From: Salinibius halmophilus
GTDB lineage: Bacteria; Pseudomonadota; Gammaproteobacteria; Pseudomonadales; Natronospirillaceae
Length of the DNA stretch: 64,000 bases
Assembly: GCF_003577475.1 (NCBI RefSeq)
Contig: NZ_QPEP01000008.1
Span: 1 to 64,000 of the forward strand
Reading direction: 5' to 3'
The position numbers and the translations under genes are program-made. A model generated the notes under the pieces. The model did no database searches, had not been told where the DNA came from, and worked only from the letters and a program-made list of their open reading frames with translations. This document shows positions 37,647 through 46,322 of this stretch, in pieces. Each line of letters opens with the position of its first letter. Within the stretch, counting starts at the first letter, position 1.

Positions 37647-39527
37647 ATGTGTGGAATTGCTGGATACTTTCTTCAAGATCATAAGCTAGAAACCGTTACC
37701 CAATTACAAGAAATGGGTGCAAAAATCTTACATCGAGGACCAGACGCATGTGCAACCTGGTCAGACGAAAACATAGGCTTAGTTCACCAGCGCCTTAGCA
37801 TTATTGATCTTTCTAAGGCTGGCACACAACCAATGACCATTGGACACTACACTATTGTGTTTAACGGTGAAATATATAATTACCAAGCACTAAAGAAGGA
37901 ACTTATTTCTAATGGTGTTTCATTTACTACGAAGACAGATACAGAAGTATTACTAAACCTCTTTATTAAGGAGGGCGAATATTGTCTAAGTAAACTAAAT
38001 GGTATGTTTGCATTTTCAATCTGGAATTCAAAAACTAGAAAGCTATTTTGTGCTAGAGACAGACTAGGGAAAAAACCCTTTTACTTTTATAAATTTGGAA
38101 GGGATTTTGCTTTCTCATCTGAAATCAAGTCACTAATTGAACTTCCTTTTATAAAGAGGTCTATTGATAAAAGTTCAGTTAAAGACTATTTTTTCTATCA
38201 ATATGTACCCGAACCAAAGACAATATTTAACAACATATACAAATTGAAGCCAGGACACTTCTTCGAAGTTGATGTCGACCATTATGGTGAAATTATCCAA
38301 AAGAAGTACTGGGACTTAAACTTTACTCAGAAAACAAGCCGAACAGAAACACAGGTATCCGAAGAGCTATATCATTTAATAGAAGATGCTACCAAGTTAC
38401 GAATGGTTAGTGACGTTCCTCTTGGAGCCTTTTTAAGTGGAGGTATAGATTCATCTGCAGTTGTTGGCATGATGGCAGAAAACAGCACGAAACCAGTTAA
38501 AACATGTGCCATCGGATTCAATGACAAAAAATATGATGAAGTTGAACATGCAGAAACCGTGGCGAAACACTTTGCTACTGAGCATTATGAGTTAACAGTT
38601 AAGGATAATGTTCCCAGTCAATTCCAAAAAATTGCCAACTACTTCGATGAACCTTTTTGCGATCCATCTTTTATTCCAACATACTTTGTTGCCAAACTAG
38701 CACGAGAGAAAGTGACAGTAGCCCTTGCTGGAGATGGTGGAGACGAGAGCTTTGCTGGCTATTCAAAATATACTGTCGATATGCGAGAAAATCAGTTAAG
38801 AGCATTAACACCGGATTTGGCTAAGACTCTGTGTATACCACCTATCCAAAAAATATTAAGAAAATATAGCAGCAGGCCGGCACAAAAAGCTAGATCGCTT
38901 CTTAACTCCATAACCAAGGACCCAAATCAAGCATTCTTTACTACCAATACATTTTTTAGCTCAGATCTGTGGAATTGGCTTAGTACAAATGAGTTTGAAA
39001 GATCTATCTCAGGCTACTGCCCATCGGTACATACATGCAGCTACTACAATGATGCTCCAGCTGATAATCACCTCGATAAGGTGCTTTACACAGACATAAA
39101 AACCTATTTACCAGGAGATATCCTCACCAAAGTAGACAGAATGACCATGGCAAACTCACTAGAAGCTAGAGCTCCTTTATTGGATTATCGCGTTGTCGAG
39201 TACGCAGCCAGCTTACCACCTGAATATAAACTAAATGGGACTAACAAGAAGTACATCCTAAAAAAGTCACTTACAAAAAAGCTTCCTAAAGACATTTTAA
39301 ATAGGAAAAAGATGGGATTCTCTGTCCCTTTGGAAAGTTGGCTCAGGAATCAGTTAAATCCTGCACTCTCAGAAGCAATTGAGTTTTTCCCTGAGGGTAT
39401 CTTTTGTAAAGAAAAGCTAAAAAGGATTTTTTCAGACTTTAATAATGGAAACACTAAACACACCCATGAATTGTGGTCAATACTTTGTTTCTATAGTTGG
39501 TATTCAAAGTATGGCGGTGCTGAGTAA
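37647..39527 (+). CDS. Asparagine-synthase-type amidotransferase, exosortase-A-associated
   Basis: Glutamine-dependent amidotransferase of the AsnB family. The 626-residue product has the class II glutaminase domain with catalytic Cys2 (MCGIAGYF) and the ATP-PPi motif FLSGGIDSSAVVG near residue 265. Family members in exosortase loci probably amidate a sugar carboxylate (uronic acid) instead of making free asparagine. C-terminal part ends HTHELWSILCFYSWY. It lies between two GT4 genes, 9 bases from both. Confidence 0.9.
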   Translation: MCGIAGYFLQDHKLETVTQLQEMGAKILHRGPDACATWSDENIGLVHQRLSIIDLSKAGTQPMTIGHYTIVFNGEIYNYQALKKELISNGVSFTTKTDTEVLLNLFIKEGEYCLSKLNGMFAFSIWNSKTRKLFCARDRLGKKPFYFYKFGRDFAFSSEIKSLIELPFIKRSIDKSSVKDYFFYQYVPEPKTIFNNIYKLKPGHFFEVDVDHYGEIIQKKYWDLNFTQKTSRTETQVSEELYHLIEDATKLRMVSDVPLGAFLSGGIDSSAVVGMMAENSTKPVKTCAIGFNDKKYDEVEHAETVAKHFATEHYELTVKDNVPSQFQKIANYFDEPFCDPSFIPTYFVAKLAREKVTVALAGDGGDESFAGYSKYTVDMRENQLRALTPDLAKTLCIPPIQKILRKYSSRPAQKARSLLNSITKDPNQAFFTTNTFFSSDLWNWLSTNEFERSISGYCPSVHTCSYYNDAPADNHLDKVLYTDIKTYLPGDILTKVDRMTMANSLEARAPLLDYRVVEYAASLPPEYKLNGTNKKYILKKSLTKKLPKDILNRKKMGFSVPLESWLRNQLNPALSEAIEFFPEGIFCKEKLKRIFSDFNNGNTKHTHELWSILCFYSWYSKYGGAE

Positions 39528-39536
39528 TTAAACATC

Positions 39537-40619
39537 ATGAACAAAGTTTTGCACATAACCTTCAACATGGGGATTGGCGGTACTGAGTCTGTCATCGAAA
39601 ACATCATTGAAGGAACACGAAGAATCGATAATTGTTTAGTCCATGAGATTGTATGCTTAGACAACGAAATTGGGGACAAAGGTAAACAGTTACAAGAACG
39701 TGGCGTAGTTATCCACCAACTTGATAGAGGAACCAAGTTTAATTTTGCTACCGTTTTTAAATTAAGACAACTAATTCGCAATAGAGGGATAACTCACATA
39801 CACTCTCATCAATACACTCCTTTTGTTTATGCTGCATTTTCTTCGATCAGGAATAACGTTAAACATATTTTCACTGAACATGGTAGGCACCACCCTGACA
39901 AAAAACGCATAAAAGCATACTTTATAAACAAAGTACTTTTTAGTTCCACAGACCAAATAACTTGTATATCTAAAGCAACCAAAGAAGCTCTGGCAAAATA
40001 TGAGTTTGTTGATGAAAAGAGAATTTACGTCATTTATAATGGTGTAGCACCTGTATGCGAAAAATTAACAACAATTAAGCAGTTACCTGACAAGCATATT
40101 CGGATCCTCTGTGTTGCTCGCATGGACGATAATAAAAACCAAAGTATGCAACTGCGGGCGTTTGCAAAACTAATTAAAGAATTTCCGTTTGTTACTTTGA
40201 ACTTTGTAGGAGATGGGAAAAACCTTGATAAACTTAAAATAGAATCGGAGCAATTAGGAATTAGCTCCTACGTCACTTTCTCTGGATTCCATAAAGATAC
40301 GAGTAAATTCTATATAAATTCAGATTTATTCTGGCTTACAAGTTTCACAGAAGGCACTTCCATGACGATTCTTGAAGCTTATTCTGCTGGCATTCCTGTT
40401 ATCGCAAGTAACGTTGGAGGAACACCTGAAATACTCCAAAATGAGGTAAACGGGTTTCTAGTCACCCCCCACAACCCTTATGAACTTATTGAGAAAACTA
40501 CAAAGCTAATAAAGGATAAGGCTCTATACTCAAGGATATCAAAGAACAACAAAGCATTATTCCAAAAACATTATAGCCGCGATAAAATGTCAAATGACTA
40601 TGCGAGGCTATACAAATGA
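39537..40619 (+). CDS. Family-4 glycosyltransferase
   Basis: GT-B glycosyltransferase. The 360-residue product begins with the Gly-rich loop typical of GT4 (FNMGIGGTESVIENI), then HSHQYTPFVYAAF and HIFTEHGRHHPD in the acceptor domain. The donor domain opens ILCVARMDDNKNQSMQ and has TEGTSMTILEAYSAGIPVIA with the catalytic-site Glu. Overlaps the flippase gene by four bases. The donor sugar cannot be read. Confidence 0.88.
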   Translation: MNKVLHITFNMGIGGTESVIENIIEGTRRIDNCLVHEIVCLDNEIGDKGKQLQERGVVIHQLDRGTKFNFATVFKLRQLIRNRGITHIHSHQYTPFVYAAFSSIRNNVKHIFTEHGRHHPDKKRIKAYFINKVLFSSTDQITCISKATKEALAKYEFVDEKRIYVIYNGVAPVCEKLTTIKQLPDKHIRILCVARMDDNKNQSMQLRAFAKLIKEFPFVTLNFVGDGKNLDKLKIESEQLGISSYVTFSGFHKDTSKFYINSDLFWLTSFTEGTSMTILEAYSAGIPVIASNVGGTPEILQNEVNGFLVTPHNPYELIEKTTKLIKDKALYSRISKNNKALFQKHYSRDKMSNDYARLYK

Positions 40620-42133
40620 GTGTCAATCTAAACTCCCTAATTAAGTCTTCTAGCATACTACTATTTGCTAAGCTTTTTCAAAAGATAATTGGTTTAATAG
40701 TCCTAATGATATTAGCCAGGGTGCTCACACCTGACGAGTTTGGAATTATAATCTTCTGTACCATTGTAATTCAACTATTTAATATATTGGCAGTATCAGG
40801 CAGTGATCAGTACATTATTTCAAAGGATAATCCGAGCGAAAACGACATAAATAGCGCCTGGACACTTGATATAGTCTTGAAAGGATCTTTATATTTTATT
40901 CTTTTTATTACAGCACCATTTATAGATTTGATAGTAGAGGACACTAATTTAACTTTAGCAATAAGAGTTCTCGGACTAATTTTACTATTTGAGGCATTGC
41001 AAAATCCTGGCCTATTCTTACTCAGGAAACAGCATAAGTATTTAGACATTACAAAGTACCAAGTGATAAGCAGGCTATTTTCTACAATTATGTTGGTTTT
41101 AATTGCTTTGAAATATAAAAGCTATTGGGCTTTCATTGTGGCAGACATGACATATTGGGCGTTTTTTTTGCTGTCCACTTATAAATTCTCTAATTATAGA
41201 CCTAGGCTCGATATCTCTAGGGTACGAGAGCAAATGAATTTTAGCAAATGGATGCTATCAAAAGGAATACTAGGCTATATTAGATCCCAATCAGATTCAT
41301 TTTATATATCCAAAATCATAGGAACGGAAGCTTTAGGTGAATATGGAAGCATCAAGAACAACGTACTTTTAATAATATTAGAAATATTGCGCCCTATAAC
41401 GGAGCCACTGCTAGCTTCTTTTAGTCACGCTAAAAACAACATTACTGAGCTGGCTACCAAAGTTAATATAACATTAACATTTATAGCGAGTTTAACAGCC
41501 CCTATTGCTGCATACATATATTTCTTTCCTGAATTAACCGCATACATTCTACTAGGAAGCAACTGGCCGAGCGCGCCAGGCATTTTGCAAGCAATATCAC
41601 CTGTTATTTTCCTAGCAGCATTGCCATTTGTAACAAATGCAGCACTTACTTCAGTAGGGCGAGTAAAAGATATATTTATCTGGGAGCTATTAAGTTTATT
41701 TGTGGTTCTATTAATAATACCCGTATCCGTTATATTTACTACTGATTTAGTAAAATTAGCATGGGCAAGGTTTCTTTCAGAAGCAATATTAATACCTACA
41801 CTTATTATCATATGTTATGTGCGTCTTGGGATCTCAGCCGTTCGATTAAAAGTTGTAGTTTTCCCAATTATAGTTTCTTCGGCTTGCGCCTATGCAGTTA
41901 AATATTTAACAGACTATCAATCTTTTTACGTAGCCAAACTTGATAATTACTCAGAACTTTCGAACATTGGCTTTTTTCAATGCTTAGTAGCATCATCAAT
42001 CATATTTTTATTTACACTAACATTATATTCTTCTGTATACATAGCCATTATTTTGACATCCCAAAAAACCGAAGAATATAAATTCATTAAGAATAAAATT
42101 CTTCTCCGAATACCAGGATTAAGAAATGAATAA
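40616..42133 (+). CDS. Wzx-type polysaccharide flippase
   Basis: Member of the MOP exporter superfamily (Polysacc_synt), expected to flip the lipid-linked repeat unit across the inner membrane. The 505-residue product has about 12 to 14 hydrophobic segments and the typical N-terminus LIKSSSILLFAKLFQKIIGL, followed by LARVLTPDEFGII, the characteristic R-L-x-P-x-E-F-G motif of the family. No signal peptide. Overlaps both neighbours. AT-rich. Confidence 0.9.
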   Translation: MSVNLNSLIKSSSILLFAKLFQKIIGLIVLMILARVLTPDEFGIIIFCTIVIQLFNILAVSGSDQYIISKDNPSENDINSAWTLDIVLKGSLYFILFITAPFIDLIVEDTNLTLAIRVLGLILLFEALQNPGLFLLRKQHKYLDITKYQVISRLFSTIMLVLIALKYKSYWAFIVADMTYWAFFLLSTYKFSNYRPRLDISRVREQMNFSKWMLSKGILGYIRSQSDSFYISKIIGTEALGEYGSIKNNVLLIILEILRPITEPLLASFSHAKNNITELATKVNITLTFIASLTAPIAAYIYFFPELTAYILLGSNWPSAPGILQAISPVIFLAALPFVTNAALTSVGRVKDIFIWELLSLFVVLLIIPVSVIFTTDLVKLAWARFLSEAILIPTLIIICYVRLGISAVRLKVVVFPIIVSSACAYAVKYLTDYQSFYVAKLDNYSELSNIGFFQCLVASSIIFLFTLTLYSSVYIAIILTSQKTEEYKFIKNKILLRIPGLRNE

Positions 42134-43256
42134 TATACTACTAGTTTCAGAAATCTTCCCACCTACTCATGGGGGTAGTGGGCGTTGGTTCAAAGAAATA
42201 TACAGCAGAGTATCTAATGCTAACGTACATTACTTAGTTGGATGCCATGAAAGAAGGATTAATGAAGGTAACATAACACCATATAATCTTGGCTCAGACC
42301 AGTGGGGAGTAATGAATTTTAGAGGCCTGGTTTATTATATTCGATCATCTTTTAAGGTTCTATCGGTTTGCAGAAAGCACAAAACCAAGCAACTACATCT
42401 CGGTCGGGCAATACCTGAAGGAGCTATGGCCCTTTTAGCAAAGAAGTTTCTAGGTATCTCTATGGTATCTTATATCCATGGTGAAGATGTACTTACCGCG
42501 AGACAGAGCCGAGAACATAGTGCAATAGTAAGTACTGTATTAAAGAACTCTGATACTATTATTTGTAATAGTAAGAACACAAAATCAATCATTGAAAAAC
42601 ATTGGCCTAAATTCAGTAAGAAACTGGTAGTACTTAACCCCGGCGTGGATACTGACTATTTCAGGCCCAGCGAAACTAATATCAACACTTGTAATAAATT
42701 CAAAATTCTAACAGTCGGTAGGTTACAACAAAGAAAGGGGCAAGACTATCTTATTGAAGCCATTGCTCACCTTCGTGATTTTCATGGCATAACGGATATA
42801 CAATACGATATTGTTGGTGATGGTCCTGATCGAGCGGCAATTAAGGGCGCAATCGAGAAAAATAGCGCTCACGAATTAGTTAATCTTCACGGTGCGTTAG
42901 AGGATAGTGAAATATTGGCTCATTACCAGGCATGCGATCTATTTGCTATGACTAACCGGCGTATTGGTAGCGATGATGAAGGGTTTGGCTTAGTTTACTT
43001 GGAAGCTCAAGCCTGCGGGAAGCCAGTTCTATCCGGTGAAAGTGGCGGTGTCCTAGAAACTTTTGAAAGCGGTAAAACTGGCTTTTCAGTCAATGCAATC
43101 ACCCCTGAAAATATTTCTGAAAAACTTCTGGAAATTTACAAAAATAGGGCAACTCTTACTGAAATGGGTATCGCGGCAAGGGAACATGTAGAGCGTACTT
43201 ATGACTGGTCAATTCTTGCAAAACGTTTAGAAGATATTATTGAGGAAGTGAAATGA
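42126..43256 (+). CDS. Family-4 glycosyltransferase
   Basis: GT-B glycosyltransferase. The 376-residue product opens LLVSEIFPPTHGGSGRWFKEI, a form typical of GT4, and has VSYIHGEDVLT in the acceptor domain, ILTVGRLQQRKGQDYLI at the donor domain, and DEGFGLVYLEAQACGKPVL with the nucleotide-contacting Glu residues. Overlaps the flippase by eight bases and the next gene by four. Confidence 0.9.
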   Translation: MNNILLVSEIFPPTHGGSGRWFKEIYSRVSNANVHYLVGCHERRINEGNITPYNLGSDQWGVMNFRGLVYYIRSSFKVLSVCRKHKTKQLHLGRAIPEGAMALLAKKFLGISMVSYIHGEDVLTARQSREHSAIVSTVLKNSDTIICNSKNTKSIIEKHWPKFSKKLVVLNPGVDTDYFRPSETNINTCNKFKILTVGRLQQRKGQDYLIEAIAHLRDFHGITDIQYDIVGDGPDRAAIKGAIEKNSAHELVNLHGALEDSEILAHYQACDLFAMTNRRIGSDDEGFGLVYLEAQACGKPVLSGESGGVLETFESGKTGFSVNAITPENISEKLLEIYKNRATLTEMGIAAREHVERTYDWSILAKRLEDIIEEVK

Positions 43257-44350
43257 TTAAAGTTGGTATAACTGAATATCACGGCATAGCACAAGAATAC
43301 ACATCCTTACCGCCTGCTGGAATAACTTATTCCCCGGTAGATATGAACACTAGATGGACTAGCAAGATATTTAAGACACCGGCGAAAGGTGTATACGGTT
43401 ATGTTAAAGGGGATGAGCACGATGTCATTGAAGCTCCCATATTTCCAGTATTAACCAATAAACCTTGGATTTTTACACCAGCTCGACTTTCCTCTGCCGG
43501 CACTTTTGACCTATTTGGCATCCCTACACCTCGATTTGCCAAAATGCTGTTTATCGAATCGCTGCTAAAAAGAAATAATTTTAAAAACTTATTATTCAAA
43601 AGCCAGCACGGTATGGAATCGCTAAAATCATACGGTTCAGTTTCTAATGAATTAATCATCCAGAAATGCTCCGTCGTTTACCCTGTTGTTCGCCGGGTAC
43701 CTGATGAAAAGATTAAATTTAATAGTGAGGTTAAAAACCTTCTTTTCGTTGGTGAATTTTTGCGAAAGGGTGGAGCCAATGTGGTGGAGGTGTTTTTGGA
43801 ACTAAAAAAGGAGTTCCCACAACTGAAGTTAAAAATTTGCGCACCTCGTGTATTCCAAACAAATAATAAGGACCTAGAAAAGAAGTATATAGAACTTATT
43901 GATAGCTCGGAAGATATGGAAATATCTTTTGTACCACGCGACGAGCTGATGAATTCGATCTTGCCAGAGACAGACATCTATCTTTGCCCAACTTACCAAG
44001 AGTCATGGGGTTTTTCAATTCAAGAAGCAATGGCATATGGCATCCCAGTTATAGCAACAAATATCAGCGCAATTCCTGAAATGATTGACAATGGTGAAAA
44101 TGGAGTGCTTTTGGATATCAAAGATTCTGATTATATTATTAACTCGAAAGGATACATGATTAACGAGCTAAATACGCAATTTCATAATAATTTGAATGAT
44201 ACTCTTTATCAGGAGTTACGAAAATTAATACTCGATAGTGATTTTAGAAAGAAAATAGGATCTGGAGCACTGCAAACTGCTCGTTCTAAGTTTTCTATAG
44301 AATCACGCAACGCTATTATGAAGCCTATCTATGAAGCAGCGGTCTCCTAG
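43253..44350 (+). CDS. GT4-like glycosyltransferase
   Basis: Probable GT-B glycosyltransferase. The 365-residue product has a divergent N-terminal half (KVGITEYHGIAQEYTSLP, no Gly-rich loop), but the donor half is clear: NLLFVGEFLRKGGANVVEVF and QESWGFSIQEAMAYGIPVIA with EAMA as in GT4. The acceptor domain may recognise an unusual substrate. The stop overlaps neither neighbour; the next start is one base later. Confidence 0.8.
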   Translation: MIKVGITEYHGIAQEYTSLPPAGITYSPVDMNTRWTSKIFKTPAKGVYGYVKGDEHDVIEAPIFPVLTNKPWIFTPARLSSAGTFDLFGIPTPRFAKMLFIESLLKRNNFKNLLFKSQHGMESLKSYGSVSNELIIQKCSVVYPVVRRVPDEKIKFNSEVKNLLFVGEFLRKGGANVVEVFLELKKEFPQLKLKICAPRVFQTNNKDLEKKYIELIDSSEDMEISFVPRDELMNSILPETDIYLCPTYQESWGFSIQEAMAYGIPVIATNISAIPEMIDNGENGVLLDIKDSDYIINSKGYMINELNTQFHNNLNDTLYQELRKLILDSDFRKKIGSGALQTARSKFSIESRNAIMKPIYEAAVS

Positions 44351-44351
44351 A

Positions 44352-45260
44352 ATGAAGCCTACTTACTCTATTGTAATACCTTGCTTAAATGAAGAACCGA
44401 ATATTGAGCGTACAATCCAAGGGATTAGATCGCAGTTGAATCAACCGAAGGAAGTAGTGGTAGTTGATAATGGCTCCACAGACAACACTATTGACATTCT
44501 TCGACGTTTAGACTGCACCTATTACATTAAGGAAGGTTATAATATCTCTCAGCTTAGAAACTATGGTGTTAATAAATTACTTCCGACAGACTATATTGTT
44601 TTTATAGATGCTGATATATGTCTAGCTAATGACTGGAGTGATGTTTTCTTTGATTTTTTGAAAAATAACCAAGGAGTTGAGCTTACTGGAAATAGAGTCA
44701 AAGCTCCTGGTGATACCTGGATTGATAAAAATTGGTTTTGTTTATTAGAGCTAGAGAATAGCCCAAACTACATAAATTCTGGTCATCTTATTGTAAGCTC
44801 TAGTATTTTTCAGGAGCTAGGTGGCTTTAATGAAGAGCTGATCACTTCTGAGGACTATGACTTTTGCCAAAGATACCTAAAGCTCGGTCGTAATATAAGT
44901 CACGCCCCCAAAAATATGATCGCGCTTCATTATGGATACCCTAGAACAATTAAAGACTTTATCCACAGAGAATCTTGGCATGGAAAATCTGACATAAAAA
45001 CTTTCAATAATTTTATTACTAGTAAAGTCGCGATATTGTCAATTGGTACATCTATAACAGTGACCCTAGCATTCACAATGCTAACTCTACACAAGTGGGT
45101 TCCCTCGTTTGTTTTCATATTAATTTACGTTATTACATTATTAATCGCAACCAAAGTAAAATTTAGAAGCCAATTCAGATTAATAACCAGCTCAATAATG
45201 AGCATATACTTATTATCTAGGACACTCTCTATTTTCACGATATCACGAAATAGATCTTAA
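44352..45260 (+). CDS. Family-2 glycosyltransferase with C-terminal membrane helices
   Basis: GT2 inverting glycosyltransferase. The 302-residue product has IVIPCLNEEPNIERTI, VVVDNGSTDNTIDIL and the DxD metal site in FIDADICL, with EDYDFCQRYLKLG supplying the catalytic base region. Two hydrophobic helices follow (residues about 230-275). The ATG at 44352 directly follows the previous stop and is preferred to a start seven codons upstream inside that gene. Its end overlaps the convergent acyltransferase gene by 18 bases. Confidence 0.87.
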   Translation: MKPTYSIVIPCLNEEPNIERTIQGIRSQLNQPKEVVVVDNGSTDNTIDILRRLDCTYYIKEGYNISQLRNYGVNKLLPTDYIVFIDADICLANDWSDVFFDFLKNNQGVELTGNRVKAPGDTWIDKNWFCLLELENSPNYINSGHLIVSSSIFQELGGFNEELITSEDYDFCQRYLKLGRNISHAPKNMIALHYGYPRTIKDFIHRESWHGKSDIKTFNNFITSKVAILSIGTSITVTLAFTMLTLHKWVPSFVFILIYVITLLIATKVKFRSQFRLITSSIMSIYLLSRTLSIFTISRNRS

Positions 45261-46271
45261 TCTAGAAACAAGAATAATATTTCTTCGTAAATATTTTTCA
45301 ATATTAAGGCATAAATATGCTATAAATATTGAACACAGCACTGGTAAAGCAAGGATTATAAACTGTATATCCGTAATTTTAACTACACTTGATATAACTA
45401 GAGACCCAATATTTTCATGCAGCAAATACAATGGGAATGTTATAAGGCCTAACAACCTTAATAATTTGGACAATCTCGGTGACCTATAACAATGATTCGA
45501 CAGCTTCACTAGGAAAAGCAACCCAGAAGTAAAAACAAAGACAGACACAAGAAATATACTTAGAGGGCTACTTTCAGCGTGAGTGCTAATCCTTAAACTA
45601 CGGTCCAATATCTCTATAATTGATAGCAATGAGAAGATGAGTACTAACGAAATACCTTTACCAGAGCGAAGAAACTCTGCCATGAAAAAACCAATCGAAA
45701 AGTATATCCCATGACGTAGAAGGGTTATATTAGCCAATCCTGTTTCGAAATAAATATCGTACAACTCAGTTTGCAACCCTAAATAATTACATAAATTGTA
45801 AGCACCACTAACAAGCCCCAGCATAAAGATATAATTTTTGGCGTTTATATTTTGCTTAAAAAATATTATTGCGATCAATGTATAAAACGAAATCTCTACT
45901 GGCAAAGTCCAATATGCACTTGCAATATAATCACTATCAACAAACAGAATTATACTATTGATTGAAAGACTAAATGACTTAGAAAAATCACCATGATAAA
46001 GGAGATACAATATTGAGTTAGTAAGAGTACATACCACTAAGGTAGGATAAATTCTAATAATCCTTGACTTAACAAATCCTCTTAAGTCTCTTCCAGTGAT
46101 AGATTCGCTTATTACAATTCCTGAAATAATAAAGAATATCTGCACGCCTATCCAACCAGAATCAAAAAAGCTAGTTAGCTCATCATTTTTCCATGAATAG
46201 TGAAACAGACACACGTAGACAGCACAAAAGAACCTTAAAATATCAAGGTTTTGATAGTATTTCCTTTCCAT
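45243..46271 (-). CDS. Acyltransferase-3-family membrane protein
   Basis: Integral membrane O-acyltransferase (OafA/YrhL type) that likely acetylates the polymer. The 342-residue product begins with the family signature LDILRFFCAVYVCLFHYSW, with the conserved Arg and His, and has about ten hydrophobic helices (for example IFFIISGIVISESITGRDLRGF). It is on the opposite strand to the operon that ends just before it, overlapping its end by 18 bases, and is AT-rich like that block. Confidence 0.87.
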   Translation of the reverse strand: MERKYYQNLDILRFFCAVYVCLFHYSWKNDELTSFFDSGWIGVQIFFIISGIVISESITGRDLRGFVKSRIIRIYPTLVVCTLTNSILYLLYHGDFSKSFSLSINSIILFVDSDYIASAYWTLPVEISFYTLIAIIFFKQNINAKNYIFMLGLVSGAYNLCNYLGLQTELYDIYFETGLANITLLRHGIYFSIGFFMAEFLRSGKGISLVLIFSLLSIIEILDRSLRISTHAESSPLSIFLVSVFVFTSGLLFLVKLSNHCYRSPRLSKLLRLLGLITFPLYLLHENIGSLVISSVVKITDIQFIILALPVLCSIFIAYLCLNIEKYLRRNIILVSRLRSIS

Positions 46272-46277
46272 AATAAT

Positions 46278-46300
46278 AGGGGCGGTTTTCCGCCCCTTTT
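46278..46300 (+). terminator. Strong hairpin with T tract
   Basis: GGGGCGG-TTTT-CCGCCCC followed by TTTTCTCC on the plus strand. It lies just 5' of the acyltransferase start and 22 bases beyond the beta-helix gene stop. The T tract is on the plus strand, so it best fits a plus-strand transcript that has run on through the antisense acyltransferase gene; it may also end the minus-strand transcript, though that side reads TATTATTATGG. Confidence 0.75.
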
Positions 46301-46322
46301 CTCCTTTTTCACGATATAAAGG

